A stretch of DNA of 64,000 nt from NCBI GenBank assembly GCA_030694985.1, contig JAUYTV010000014.1:24547-88546 (forward strand), written 5' to 3'. Made by a program: the position numbers and the translations under genes. The notes beneath the pieces are model-generated. The model did no database searches. It saw nothing but the letters and a program-made list of their open reading frames with translations, and had not been told where the DNA came from. This stretch comes from Methanoregula sp. (lineage in GTDB: Archaea; Halobacteriota; Methanomicrobia; Methanomicrobiales; Methanospirillaceae). Positions 45,240 through 53,442 of this stretch are shown here, in pieces. The stretch's first letter is position 1. Every line of letters starts with the position of its first letter.

Positions 45240-45259
45240 GTTATATATAGTTATATAAC
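45240..45259 (+). promoter_or_regulatory. Palindromic TATA box/operator of the toxin-antitoxin operon
   Basis: GTTATATA and TATATAAC form a perfect inverted repeat with a 4-base centre, and the arms themselves are the TATA box. The ATG at 45272 is 31 bases after the start of the box, so the transcript should be leaderless. A repressor bound here would block TBP. Confidence 0.6.
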
Positions 45260-45271
45260 AAAAATCATCCT

Positions 45272-45544
45272 ATGATATCAGAGACCAAAGCGGTTCACTC
45301 CCCCCAGCTCGATACCATACTGATGGTCGAATCCTTCATCAGGGAACATAGCGGGGAATATAAAAAAAGGGCATTGTGGGAGAACCTGCCCAGGAAGATG
45401 ATGTACCAGACATTCTCAACGATCATCAGCTACCTCCAGGATTCCGGAAAGATCGCAACGGATGCCGACAAGAAAATCTGCTGGATCTATAATCCTGAAT
45501 TGATAAACCGATATCTCAGTAACAATAATTTAAGGATCCGATGA
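45272..45544 (+). CDS. Antitoxin-like winged-helix protein
   Basis: A 90-residue protein with a predicted winged helix: helices in residues 13-25, 31-37 (Lys-Arg-Ala-Leu-Trp-Glu-Asn-Leu-Pro), a recognition helix 44-57 (Thr-Phe-Ser-Thr-Ile-Ile-Ser-Tyr-Leu) and a wing with Gly-Lys-Ile-Ala. The end is a short tail with Asn-Arg-Tyr-Leu that may bind the toxin. It overlaps the toxin gene by ATGA and is preceded by a palindromic promoter, fitting self-repression. Confidence 0.75.
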   Translation: MISETKAVHSPQLDTILMVESFIREHSGEYKKRALWENLPRKMMYQTFSTIISYLQDSGKIATDADKKICWIYNPELINRYLSNNNLRIR

Positions 45545-45870
45545 AATCCGCGCTCTACTTTGCTGACGATCAGATCAAGCACACTTTTTTTATACTCCAG
45601 TCCGGGAGGGCAGAAGAAAAAGAGATTTTCAATCAACTGAATACAGTATTCGATATGATCGCAACCGATCCCTTTTGTGGGATCCAGGTACCTAAACGGT
45701 TAATCCCAAAGATGCACCTCACGAAATACGGGATTGATAACCTGTGGAAATTTAATTTTCATAAAAACTGGCGGCTGATGTATTCGATTGCCGGTGATGG
45801 AACGCAGGTTATTACACTGGTACTGGAATGGCTGTCGCATAAGGAATACGAGCGAAGATTCGGTTACTAA
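45541..45870 (+). CDS. RelE/ParE-superfamily toxin
   Basis: A 109-residue protein of the RelE/ParE fold. The pattern helix-helix-beta sheet is visible: Glu-Glu-Lys-Glu-Ile-Phe-Asn-Gln-Leu, a conserved Pro-Lys-Met-His-Leu-Thr-Lys-Tyr-Gly, Leu-Trp-Lys-Phe-Asn-Phe, Asn-Trp-Arg-Leu-Met-Tyr-Ser-Ile and the ending Leu-Ser-His-Lys-Glu-Tyr-Glu-Arg-Arg-Phe-Gly-Tyr, typical of mRNA interferases. It would cut mRNA at the ribosome when free of antitoxin. Confidence 0.82.
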   Translation: MKSALYFADDQIKHTFFILQSGRAEEKEIFNQLNTVFDMIATDPFCGIQVPKRLIPKMHLTKYGIDNLWKFNFHKNWRLMYSIAGDGTQVITLVLEWLSHKEYERRFGY

Positions 45871-45954
45871 TCGTTGGTAATGGAATCATCCGTATAAGTA
45901 TTTTAAAAATACCAAATTGGTAGAAGAGCCAAAAAAAAATTATTCTTTAGGTAT

Positions 45955-47145
45955 TTATTGGGCAGTTCTTTTCTTGATCATCTCGAGCGCTTCGAACGCT
46001 TCACGGCGCACAGACACATTATCATCGGACAGGAGGCCGGTGATGTGATCGACTGCCTTTAAGTCGCCAATCTCACCGAGAAGGAGCACCGCACGCCTTC
46101 TCACATCGCTCTGGTCATCTTTTAAGACCATGATTAAGGGGGTGGTTGCCGGCTGGCCGAGCATCCAGAGGGCTTCCATAGCCCCGGTCCTCATCCGGAT
46201 ATTTCCTTCGCGGAAGACCTGCATGAGTGGTGCAATTGCAGGCACGCCAAGTGCGGCAAGGGACTTGACGACTTCGATGCGAACCGGCCGCTCCGGATCA
46301 TCGAGTACTCCGATTATTGGAGAGATCGCACGGGTGTTGCCGATCTGGCCGAGTACTTCCACAGCACCTTTGCGGATTCCGGCATTCTGGTCACCGAGTG
46401 CTTTGATCAAAGGATCAACCGCGGGCTCCCCAAGCGTGACAAGCGCGAGTGTCACCCTGCGCTGGACATCATCATTGGGATCAATGAGCGCTCGTATGAG
46501 TGGTTCAATGGCAGGTTCGCCCAGCGAGCAGAGTGTTGCCATCGCTGCCATGCGGACATGCTCCCGCCCATCGTTGAGGCTTTCGATCAACGGTGCGACA
46601 GCACGGGGATCACCGATACGGCCGAGTGCAACTGCACTCTCGTGCCGGACCCAGGGATCTGCATCTTTTAACGATTCGATGATATGGCCGACAGCCCGCG
46701 CCTCACTCATGATGCCCAGTGCCTGCACGGCCCCGCGACGGATGAGCGGGTGGGTGTGCTTTACGGCCTGGATCAGGGAACCGACAGAGGGTTCGCCGAC
46801 AAGCTGGAGTGCCCGTATGGTCTCCTGGCGCACATCGTCAGATGATTCATCAAGCGCTCCTATCAGGGGTAATACTGCCGGAGTGCCGATCTTGCCGAGA
46901 GTATCGGCTGATCCGCGCCTGATGATCCAGTACTCGTCTTTCAGGCCGCGGATAAGTGGCTCGATGAATGGCTCACCGAGATCCCCGACCGATCGCACAG
47001 CGTTCCACCGGGTTTCAAGGTCACCTTCTGTTAGAGCCGTGAGGAAATTATCGTACCGCTCCTTTTGTGCAAGGCGGCTTGCCTGCTCTTCCTCCTCACT
47101 CTTTCCTGATTTGAACAAATTGAGGAACTTCTTTGTAATACCCAT
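45955..47145 (-). CDS. HEAT-repeat protein
   Basis: A 396-residue protein made of about twelve HEAT repeats of 31 residues after a charged N-terminal segment of about 30 residues. Each repeat has the form Asp-x-Val-Arg-x-x-Ala-x-x-Ala-Leu-x-x-Ile-Gly-x-x-Ala-Val-x-Pro-Leu-Ile. This belongs to the PBS-lyase HEAT type common in methanogens. It is a protein-binding solenoid, with no catalytic residues. Partner unknown. Confidence 0.9.
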   Translation of the reverse strand: MGITKKFLNLFKSGKSEEEEQASRLAQKERYDNFLTALTEGDLETRWNAVRSVGDLGEPFIEPLIRGLKDEYWIIRRGSADTLGKIGTPAVLPLIGALDESSDDVRQETIRALQLVGEPSVGSLIQAVKHTHPLIRRGAVQALGIMSEARAVGHIIESLKDADPWVRHESAVALGRIGDPRAVAPLIESLNDGREHVRMAAMATLCSLGEPAIEPLIRALIDPNDDVQRRVTLALVTLGEPAVDPLIKALGDQNAGIRKGAVEVLGQIGNTRAISPIIGVLDDPERPVRIEVVKSLAALGVPAIAPLMQVFREGNIRMRTGAMEALWMLGQPATTPLIMVLKDDQSDVRRRAVLLLGEIGDLKAVDHITGLLSDDNVSVRREAFEALEMIKKRTAQ

Positions 47146-47382
47146 GTGATTTCACTCCAACGAATATTAGTATAAAATCCCTCAAATAGGTATCGGATAA
47201 ACAACCCGTAAAAATTGCCTATTCCCCGCCTTTTTTATAAGAAAAAAATCTCGCAGGGCAAATTTAAAAATTCCGATGGTGATTCCGGTATCCCCGTTTT
47301 AGTTGTTATGAAGCATCTGTCCGATCAAAAAAAATCCGGAAAAGATGCGGGAATTTGGGTTGTAAAAAAAGATTACAATGAT

Positions 47383-48300
47383 TTACCCATAACCAATCGT
47401 GAACTGGGTATTACCGGAGCTGGTTTTGGGAACATCATACACATACATGGTATAGACTCCTGTTGGCATGGTTGAATCGAGAGTTACTGTAAAACTCCAG
47501 GTTTTATCTGCCGTAACAGAGAATGGACCCAGTTCCTTTCCGTTCGTATAGAGTCCGGGGCCGTATAATGCCAGCAACACACTCTGTGCTCCTGTAGTGC
47601 ACTGGCCGGAAAAAGTCATTTGAGTTCCTGTACCTGCCGAATAAGTACTTGGAGAAATGGAGACCACTCCCCCGCCAATCACGGTAAACTCAGTTCTGTC
47701 GGAAGTGGTTTTCCAGGGGTCAGATACGATCACGGTGTATGAGCCCGATTCTACAGAAGAGCCCGGGTTCCATACATAATTCCAGTTACCGAGCCCATTG
47801 ACATTTTGTTGAACCAGAGGTACCCCGTTCTTATAAATTCCCGGTCCGTAAAGTGTCAGTAATACAATGTTTGTTCCGGATGCGGTTCCGGAAAAAACAT
47901 TAGAGTCCCCGATGATCATCGTCTTTTTACCGGTCTGGACTGTTACTGCTGTCCGTGCTGGTGTTGGCACAACCGTTATTGTTTGACCAATCACCTCTGG
48001 AACCGGCACATTTGTCTGAGGAGCTAATGCTGCATAATAGTTGGATGACCCCGGTGTGACGGTGATGGTAGTTGACCAGCTCTTATATCCTGAATGACGG
48101 TATTCAAGCGTGTGAGATCCTAATCCAACTTCCGGAATGGTGACCGGGGTAGTTCCATGATACTGGTTGTCGAGATAGACCTCAGAGCTGGAAGGTGAAG
48201 ATGTAATATTGAGCTTGCCTTTTTGCACAACCGGATCTGATACACACCCGGATAAAAAAACAAAAACAATTACAATGATTAGTATGCTCTTCCAGCTCAT
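47383..48300 (-). CDS. PEGA-domain surface lipoprotein
   Basis: A 305-residue exported protein. Residues 1-19 form a signal peptide with lipobox Leu-Ser-Gly-Cys (Cys19). Residues 30-95 are a PEGA domain (Ser-Ser-Pro-Ser-Ser-Ser-Glu-Val-Tyr-Leu-Asp). Then come two similar beta domains, each with Tyr-Gly-Pro-Gly-Ile/Leu-Tyr and a closing strand Gly-x-Tyr-Thr-Val/Met-Tyr-Val; they are internal repeats of about 85 residues. It sits on the cell surface. PEGA domains often bind S-layer or other surface material. Confidence 0.85.
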   Translation of the reverse strand: MSWKSILIIVIVFVFLSGCVSDPVVQKGKLNITSSPSSSEVYLDNQYHGTTPVTIPEVGLGSHTLEYRHSGYKSWSTTITVTPGSSNYYAALAPQTNVPVPEVIGQTITVVPTPARTAVTVQTGKKTMIIGDSNVFSGTASGTNIVLLTLYGPGIYKNGVPLVQQNVNGLGNWNYVWNPGSSVESGSYTVIVSDPWKTTSDRTEFTVIGGGVVSISPSTYSAGTGTQMTFSGQCTTGAQSVLLALYGPGLYTNGKELGPFSVTADKTWSFTVTLDSTMPTGVYTMYVYDVPKTSSGNTQFTIGYG

Positions 48301-48430
48301 TGTTCCTTTCAGCCTCTCACGATAACCGTTATTCCGCAGCGTTAAATAGGTTTGCCACTCCGGATTACCTCCCCTTCAGATGGCCTTATGAAAAAAGGGA
48401 AATCTGGTAGTACGGCAGCAAATGCGGCCA

Positions 48431-49333
48431 TCAGTGCTTTTTTATAAGATCGATTATCCCTCCAGCCAGTGCCACACTCTTTTCCTCATCGGTCATCAGG
48501 GTATCGAACCTGACAGAATGGTCAACTTCAACCGGGTCGCGGACGTCATGTACGAAGAGATCGACCAGCCCCCCATAACAGTTGAACGTGCCGATCGAGC
48601 CGGGTTCGAATCCCGCTGCCCGCATGAGGGCGCCCGCAGGACCGCTGATCGGTTCTTTTCCAATGAACGGACTTACCGCGATCACGAATTTATCCTTAAG
48701 TGCGTCTGTCATCCTGTCACATGAGAGAATCGGCAGGATGCTGGTGATAGGATTTGAAGGGCCGATCACCACTGCTTCACTCGCTTCGATTGCAGCCAGT
48801 GCTTCTTCGGTTGCAACCGGGGGCTCATTAAAACTCCGCACAACTTTCTGGATCTCGATCTTTCCCTTTGCCCGGATCCAGTACTCCTGGAAATGAATGA
48901 GCCCGATATCTGTCTGGATCTGTGTTGTCACTTCGGTATCGGTCATGGGAAGCACATTTTCCCGGACGCCAAAGCGGTCGCAGAGAATTTTTGTTGCATT
49001 GGTCAGGCGCATACCGTTTCGCATCATCTCGCCACGGGCAACGTGTACAGCCCGGTCCATGTCCCCAACCGCGATGAACTCATCGACACCAAGTCTGGTG
49101 ATCTCATCATGGGTGGTGAAGGTATCGTTTCTGACCCCCCACCACGTATCGGTGTTGAGGATGCCGGCAAACAGGTACATGACTGTATCAACATCCGGTG
49201 AGATGTGATTTCCTGATATCCAGATGTCTTCAGCTGTGTTGACGATAACTGAAATCTCGTGCCGGTCCATGACTTTTTGCATGCCCCGCAGGAGTTTTGG
49301 GGTGCCAGTCCCGCCCGAAAGGAAAGTAATCAT
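48431..49333 (-). CDS. cofD: 2-phospho-L-lactate transferase (CofD)
   Basis: A 300-residue protein. The start [10 protein letters not shown] binds the nucleotide; Asn-Thr-Ala-Glu-Asp near residue 32, the Ser-Pro-Asp-Val-Asp-Thr motif and Gly-Pro-Ser-Asn-Pro-Ile-Thr-Ser-Ile follow, all typical for CofD. It joins the phospholactate part to Fo in coenzyme F420 synthesis, needed for methanogenesis. It is divergent from the HD gene with only a 45-base gap. Confidence 0.95.
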   Translation of the reverse strand: MITFLSGGTGTPKLLRGMQKVMDRHEISVIVNTAEDIWISGNHISPDVDTVMYLFAGILNTDTWWGVRNDTFTTHDEITRLGVDEFIAVGDMDRAVHVARGEMMRNGMRLTNATKILCDRFGVRENVLPMTDTEVTTQIQTDIGLIHFQEYWIRAKGKIEIQKVVRSFNEPPVATEEALAAIEASEAVVIGPSNPITSILPILSCDRMTDALKDKFVIAVSPFIGKEPISGPAGALMRAAGFEPGSIGTFNCYGGLVDLFVHDVRDPVEVDHSVRFDTLMTDEEKSVALAGGIIDLIKKH

Positions 49334-49378
49334 TACTCAATACTTTTATGCAATGTATATGAAGATTCTTTAGTGAGC

Positions 49379-50578
49379 ATGAAAATAATCAAGGACCCGG
49401 TCCATGGATATGTTGAAGTGGAGAAGTTTGCGCTTGCCCTGCTCGATTCCCCGGCCCTGCAGCGTCTCCGCTACATCAAGCAGCTCGGTTTTTCTTATCT
49501 TGTGTATCCGGGCGCCAATCACACGCGCTTTGAGCACTCGCTGGGTACCATGTTCCTTGCTGATGTTGCCTGCCGGCGGTTCGGATTATCGGATGATGAA
49601 CGCAGGCTGGTGGTTGCAGCCGCACTCCTCCATGATATCGGCCACGGCCCGTTCTCTCATGCAAGCGAACCGCTCATGGAAAAGTTCCTGCACCGCACTC
49701 ACGATGATATTGAACGGATTGTTGAGGAACAGGTGGGAAGCCTGCTCCGGGCCTCAGGCATTGACCCCGATGAGCTCTGTTCGGTAGTGAAAGGAAAACA
49801 CGCGTTGTCCGGTATTATCCACGGAGATCTCGATGTGGACCGGATGGATTACCTGCTCAGGGATGCGTATTACACCGGTGCCCCGTATGGAACCGTGGAT
49901 GCCCAGCGTCTCATCCGTCACCTTATCCAGACACCCGAGGGGACGGTGCTCGACGAGAACGGAGTGAACGCAGCCGAATCACTGCTCATCGCCCGCACGC
50001 TCATGCGCCCCTCAGTGTATTACCATCATGTGAGCCGGATAGGAGAGAGCATGTTCCAGCTGGCGGTTCTTGAGCATCTTCTGGATGCACCGGACGCAGA
50101 AGCACAAAAAATCCTCACTATGGATGATCCGGCGTGCATGCATGTGTTGCAGACTTCAGAAAAACCCGTAGCCCGGGCACTTGCAGCCCGGTTGTACGAG
50201 CGCAGGCTCTACAAGCGTGCACTATCTGTCGGGAGCGATCAGGTCAATATGGTGGGATTTGAAGACGGTGCACCCATCGAAAAATGCCGGGCATTTGCCA
50301 ACCGTATTGCTGAACTGGCAGGTATCCTGCCGCACGAGGTGCTGGTGGATATTCCTTCGATACCAAGCGAGATGTCGCTTGGGGTCCGGGTAAAGAACCG
50401 CAATGCAATTGTGGATTTTGAAGAGTTCTCTCCCCGTGTCCGGACGCTCAATGCCACCCGGCGCGATCAATGGCGTCTTGGCGTATATACACTCCCTGGT
50501 CAGCAGGAACGCGTTGCGGATGCAGCCTGCGAGGTGTTACATATCAGAAAACCGACCCGGCAGGACACGCTGTTTTAG
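49379..50578 (+). CDS. HD-domain phosphohydrolase (SAMHD1/dGTPase-like)
   Basis: A 399-residue protein starting at ATG 49379 (Met-Lys-Ile-Ile-Lys-Asp-Pro-Val-His-Gly). Metal ligands are His in His-Thr-Arg-Phe-Glu-His-Ser, His-Asp in Leu-Leu-His-Asp-Ile-Gly-His-Gly-Pro-Phe-Ser-His and Asp in Val-Asp-Arg-Met-Asp-Tyr. The build equals the archaeal and bacterial SAMHD1-like group that hydrolyses deoxynucleoside triphosphates. Earlier codons of the frame overlap cofD and are not used. Confidence 0.9.
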   Translation: MKIIKDPVHGYVEVEKFALALLDSPALQRLRYIKQLGFSYLVYPGANHTRFEHSLGTMFLADVACRRFGLSDDERRLVVAAALLHDIGHGPFSHASEPLMEKFLHRTHDDIERIVEEQVGSLLRASGIDPDELCSVVKGKHALSGIIHGDLDVDRMDYLLRDAYYTGAPYGTVDAQRLIRHLIQTPEGTVLDENGVNAAESLLIARTLMRPSVYYHHVSRIGESMFQLAVLEHLLDAPDAEAQKILTMDDPACMHVLQTSEKPVARALAARLYERRLYKRALSVGSDQVNMVGFEDGAPIEKCRAFANRIAELAGILPHEVLVDIPSIPSEMSLGVRVKNRNAIVDFEEFSPRVRTLNATRRDQWRLGVYTLPGQQERVADAACEVLHIRKPTRQDTLF

Positions 50579-50902
50579 TTCTGCCATAAATGAACGGTCT
50601 CTTTGGTTCTTCGCTGATTCGTGTGGGTAAGACTGTTATCAAAAATTAGTTGTGATGTTTCCCCGCCTCAGGGCCTCTTCGAGGCACGGCGGGGCAAGAC
50701 GGTTTCAACATTTTAGTCATTAAAACCGCCGCGGGGGCGTCCCTTCGGGGGCGGCGGCGTTCATCCTATTTTGGGATATGGGGGCATCAGCCACTATCAT
50801 TGTAAACTACTCAATTTCTACATTACCCATTCAAAACAGCGATGCACCTTCTCTTTGCATACCATAAATAAACAATAATATATTCCGGTGTCCAAACACA
50901 CC
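50579..50902. other. Intergenic region with GC-rich hairpins and a lipoprotein promoter
   Basis: 324 bases after the HD gene. The middle holds a GC-rich hairpin array (50661-50759), the right end the promoter of the lipoprotein gene with CATAAATAAAC and ATAATATATT. No reading frame fits. Confidence 0.5.
50661..50759 (+). ncRNA. Candidate structured RNA: three hairpins in GC-rich block
   Basis: Hairpin 1: CCCCGCC (50661-50667) with GGCGGGG (50688-50694), and inside it GCCTC-TTC-GAGGC. Hairpin 2: CGGTTT (50700-50705) with AAACCG (50723-50728). Hairpin 3: CGCCGC (50727-50732) with GCGGCG (50751-50756) over a TTCG-closed inner stem. The block is much richer in GC than its flanks. The strand is unknown, since hairpins read the same way on both. 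No known RNA family was recognised. Confidence 0.4.
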
Positions 50903-51379
50903 ATGATGAAGTCCTCTATATTCGTTATCCTTGCGCTGGTCATTGCAGGGGTGATGGTTGCAGGATGCACCCAGAGCCCGGCAGTACCCGCTGCAACCTC
51001 CGTCTCAAATACAGTGACAACTCCTGTTATCACAATCGTTCAGGCAAGGCCATCGTTTACCATGGGAGATCATTATCTCCAGAAGTCCTATTCGTTCCAG
51101 AGTGAAAAGGACGTAGTTACCGAGCAGTTCCGTGTGGATAACCCGGCATGGGGAATAGAATTCAACGTCCTCCCGCTCAACGATGACACCATCTACTGCT
51201 GGTTTGTAATGAAAGTGACCAACGTGGACAACGGACAGTCACAGACCTATGGCTACGGCAGGGAGAATGGTTTTGATCTTAAAAAACAGATCCCGATGTA
51301 TACTACCGGACCGTACAAGATTGAGATGAAGGGGAACCGTGTCAAAGTGGATGTAACTGCGGCCAAACGTAATCCATAA
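50903..51379 (+). CDS. Small lipoprotein of unknown function
   Basis: A 158-residue exported protein from the ATG at 50903 (50906 and GTG 50888 are options). The signal peptide ends in Val-Ala-Gly-Cys, followed by a Pro/Ala/Thr/Val linker and a beta-rich domain with Trp-Phe-Val-Met-Lys-Val-Thr-Asn-Val and Gly-Pro-Tyr-Lys-Ile-Glu-Met. The layout resembles other methanogen surface lipoproteins. A TATA element about 25 bases upstream hints at a short or absent leader. Confidence 0.75.
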   Translation: MMKSSIFVILALVIAGVMVAGCTQSPAVPAATSVSNTVTTPVITIVQARPSFTMGDHYLQKSYSFQSEKDVVTEQFRVDNPAWGIEFNVLPLNDDTIYCWFVMKVTNVDNGQSQTYGYGRENGFDLKKQIPMYTTGPYKIEMKGNRVKVDVTAAKRNP

Positions 51380-51494
51380 TCTGTCAGGTGAACTGAGATG
51401 ATCGAACTGATGATCAGAGACTGGATTGTGATCGTATGAGGCTCTTTTAACATCCTCAACATGCTGGGGATTGAAGCGCGCTGCAACTAAAACC

Positions 51495-51605
51495 CCCTCT
51501 CACCTCCCCATAGTTGTGGAGGCAGACCTATCAGGTTCAGCTTCTTTGCTCCGGCAAAGTGCAGGTAACCATTTTGTCCGGACGGGCAGATCCCGGCATA
51601 AACTC
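51495..51605. other. Structured segment upstream of ubiX
   Basis: Several small hairpins follow one another: CCTCC/GGAGG, ACCT-ATC-AGGT, CTTTGC-TCCG-GCAAAG (6 bp with tetraloop) and CGGG/CCCG. It could be the leader of the ubiX operon or a small RNA. No known riboswitch consensus was recognised, and no gene lies in this gap. Confidence 0.3.
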
Positions 51606-51651
51606 TTTTTGCCTTCACTCCGACATTGCTATCACAGGAAAGGGCAGGGTA

Positions 51652-52209
51652 ATGATGAAAAAAGAATATGTTATCGGGGTGACGGGGGCAAGCGGGGCCT
51701 GCTATGCCCGCCGTCTGCTTGAAGTGCTGTGCCGGGATGCAAACGTCCATCTCATTGTATCAGATATTGCCCGGCAGATTGCCACCCATGAGGGTGTCTC
51801 TTTTGAAGGCATCAATGCAACAGTCCACCACATCGACAAGATGGGGGCATCGATCGCAAGCGGTTCCCACCGGATTGACGGGATGGTGGTGATCCCATGC
51901 AGTGCCAAGACGCTTTCTGCGATTGCAACCGGGTATGCTGACAACCTGATCACCCGGACTGCAGATGTCTGTTTGAAAGAGGGGCGGAAATGCATTCTCG
52001 TCACCCGGGAAACCCCGCTCTCCAAGATTCACTTGAAAAACATGCTCGCTGCCGAAGATGCCGGGGCCACGATTATGCCTGCCTGCCCTGCCTTCTACCA
52101 CCACCCAAAGACCATCGATGATCTGGTGGATATGGTTGTTGCCCGCGTGCTCGACCACCTTGAAGTGGAACATACGCTTGCAAAACGCTGGAGTGGTTAC
52201 GATGCGTGA
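51652..52209 (+). CDS. ubiX: Flavin prenyltransferase UbiX
   Basis: A 185-residue flavoprotein starting at ATG 51652 or 51655 (Met-Lys-Lys-Glu-Tyr). Family marks are Gly-Val-Thr-Gly-Ala-Ser-Gly-Ala near residue 9, Ile-Ala-Ser-Gly-Ser, Pro-Cys-Ser-Ala-Lys-Thr-Leu and Thr-Arg-Glu-Thr-Pro-Leu. It prenylates FMN to give the cofactor of UbiD enzymes. It is followed by a UbiD-type gene with an 8-base overlap, so cofactor supply and use are coupled. Confidence 0.95.
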   Translation: MMKKEYVIGVTGASGACYARRLLEVLCRDANVHLIVSDIARQIATHEGVSFEGINATVHHIDKMGASIASGSHRIDGMVVIPCSAKTLSAIATGYADNLITRTADVCLKEGRKCILVTRETPLSKIHLKNMLAAEDAGATIMPACPAFYHHPKTIDDLVDMVVARVLDHLEVEHTLAKRWSGYDA

Positions 52210-53437
52210 ATTCATAGAAAAAATGCGAAAAAATGGACTTGTTATCGATGTAAAAGAACCCGTATCTGCTGATATGCAGGCAGCAAAGATGGCGAGCACG
52301 ACCGATAAGATCCTGTTCTTCCATAATATCGAAGGCAAACGTGCGGTGATGAACCTTACCGCCAGCCGGACTTCGCTCTCCCTCGCGCTGGGTATAGATG
52401 AAAAGAAGATTGTCAAAACACTTGCCGATGCAAAATTTGACGGCAAGATTATCGAAGCCGGCCCGCTGAAGATGGAAAAACCCGACCTCACCCGCATTCC
52501 CATCATGCACCACTTCCCGAAAGATGCGGGAAAATACCTCACATCAGCGATCGTCTTCTCCTGCTGGGATGGTGTGGAGAATGCATCGATCCACCGGATG
52601 CAGGTGCTCGATGATCACAGGGTGGCAGCCCGGCTTGTTGAAGGCAGGCACACGCATGTGATGCTCAAAAAAGCCATAGCAAAGGGTGAGAAACTCCCCA
52701 TAGCCGTCACCATCGGGACACATCCTGCCGTCACATTTGCAAGCTGCACCCGGGTGCCAACTGCTATGGAACTCCCGTTTGCTGCAGAACTGATGGGCGG
52801 GGAGATGAAGGTGCACCGGTGCAGCAACGGGGTACGCGTGCCAGATGCCGAGATCGTGCTGGAAGGGTTTATCACAGCGGAACTCACTGAGGAGGGCCCG
52901 TTTGTCGATATCACCGGGACCTACGATCCGATCCGCATGCAGCATATCATCGAGTTCACCGGCATGTACACCAAGCCGGACTGCATCTATCACGGCATCC
53001 TGCCCGGAGGCGATGAGCATAAGATGCTGATGGGCGCACCGTATGAACCAAAGATCTACAAGGCAGTCGCAGGGGTAACAGAAGTACGCAACGTGGTGCT
53101 GACCAAGGGCGGGTGCGGGTACCTCCACGCAGTGATCCAGATAAAAAAGAGCACGCAGGGTGATGGCAAGAACGCGATCATGGCGGCATTTGCCGCTCAT
53201 ACCTCGCTCAAGCATGTAGTGGTCGTGGATGAGGATATTGATCCAACGGATCCGCATGATGTGGAATATGCGATAGCGACCCGTGTGAGCGGTGACCGGG
53301 ATATCATGGTGATCACCGGTGTCCGGGGCTCATCGCTCGATCCCTGCCAGCTCGAAGACGGCACCAATGTGAAAGTCGGTGTGGATGCAACGATGGTACT
53401 CGGTCGCGAGGCCGACTTCTCGCGTGCTGCGTGGTGA
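52202..53437 (+). CDS. UbiD-type decarboxylase, likely anhydromevalonate phosphate decarboxylase
   Basis: A 411-residue UbiD-family enzyme starting at ATG 52202 inside the end of ubiX. Prenyl-FMN binding and the catalytic Arg-Glu-Glu/Asp region (Pro-Phe-Val-Asp-Ile-Thr-Gly-Thr-Tyr and Glu-Phe-Thr-Gly) are visible, as is Gly-Arg-His-Thr-His. Size and its place between ubiX and aconitase X fit the decarboxylase of the archaeal mevalonate pathway, which turns trans-anhydromevalonate 5-phosphate into isopentenyl phosphate. Function is inferred from context and family. Confidence 0.85.
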   Translation: MREFIEKMRKNGLVIDVKEPVSADMQAAKMASTTDKILFFHNIEGKRAVMNLTASRTSLSLALGIDEKKIVKTLADAKFDGKIIEAGPLKMEKPDLTRIPIMHHFPKDAGKYLTSAIVFSCWDGVENASIHRMQVLDDHRVAARLVEGRHTHVMLKKAIAKGEKLPIAVTIGTHPAVTFASCTRVPTAMELPFAAELMGGEMKVHRCSNGVRVPDAEIVLEGFITAELTEEGPFVDITGTYDPIRMQHIIEFTGMYTKPDCIYHGILPGGDEHKMLMGAPYEPKIYKAVAGVTEVRNVVLTKGGCGYLHAVIQIKKSTQGDGKNAIMAAFAAHTSLKHVVVVDEDIDPTDPHDVEYAIATRVSGDRDIMVITGVRGSSLDPCQLEDGTNVKVGVDATMVLGREADFSRAAW

Positions 53438-53442
53438 CCGGT

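Noticed and set aside
47215..47475. Plus-strand frame of 86 codons before the PEGA lipoprotein end
   Set aside because: It overlaps the lipoprotein on the other strand and has homopolymer-rich, non-coding composition.
51395..51450. Possible C/D box small RNA (TGATGA and CTGA-like boxes)
   Set aside because: The boxes overlap each other and the spacing does not fit two guide regions of about 12 bases.
51487..51750. Minus-strand frame of 87 codons across the ubiX leader
   Set aside because: It is antisense to ubiX at one end, lacks a start signal and shows no family character; the hairpins explain the region better.
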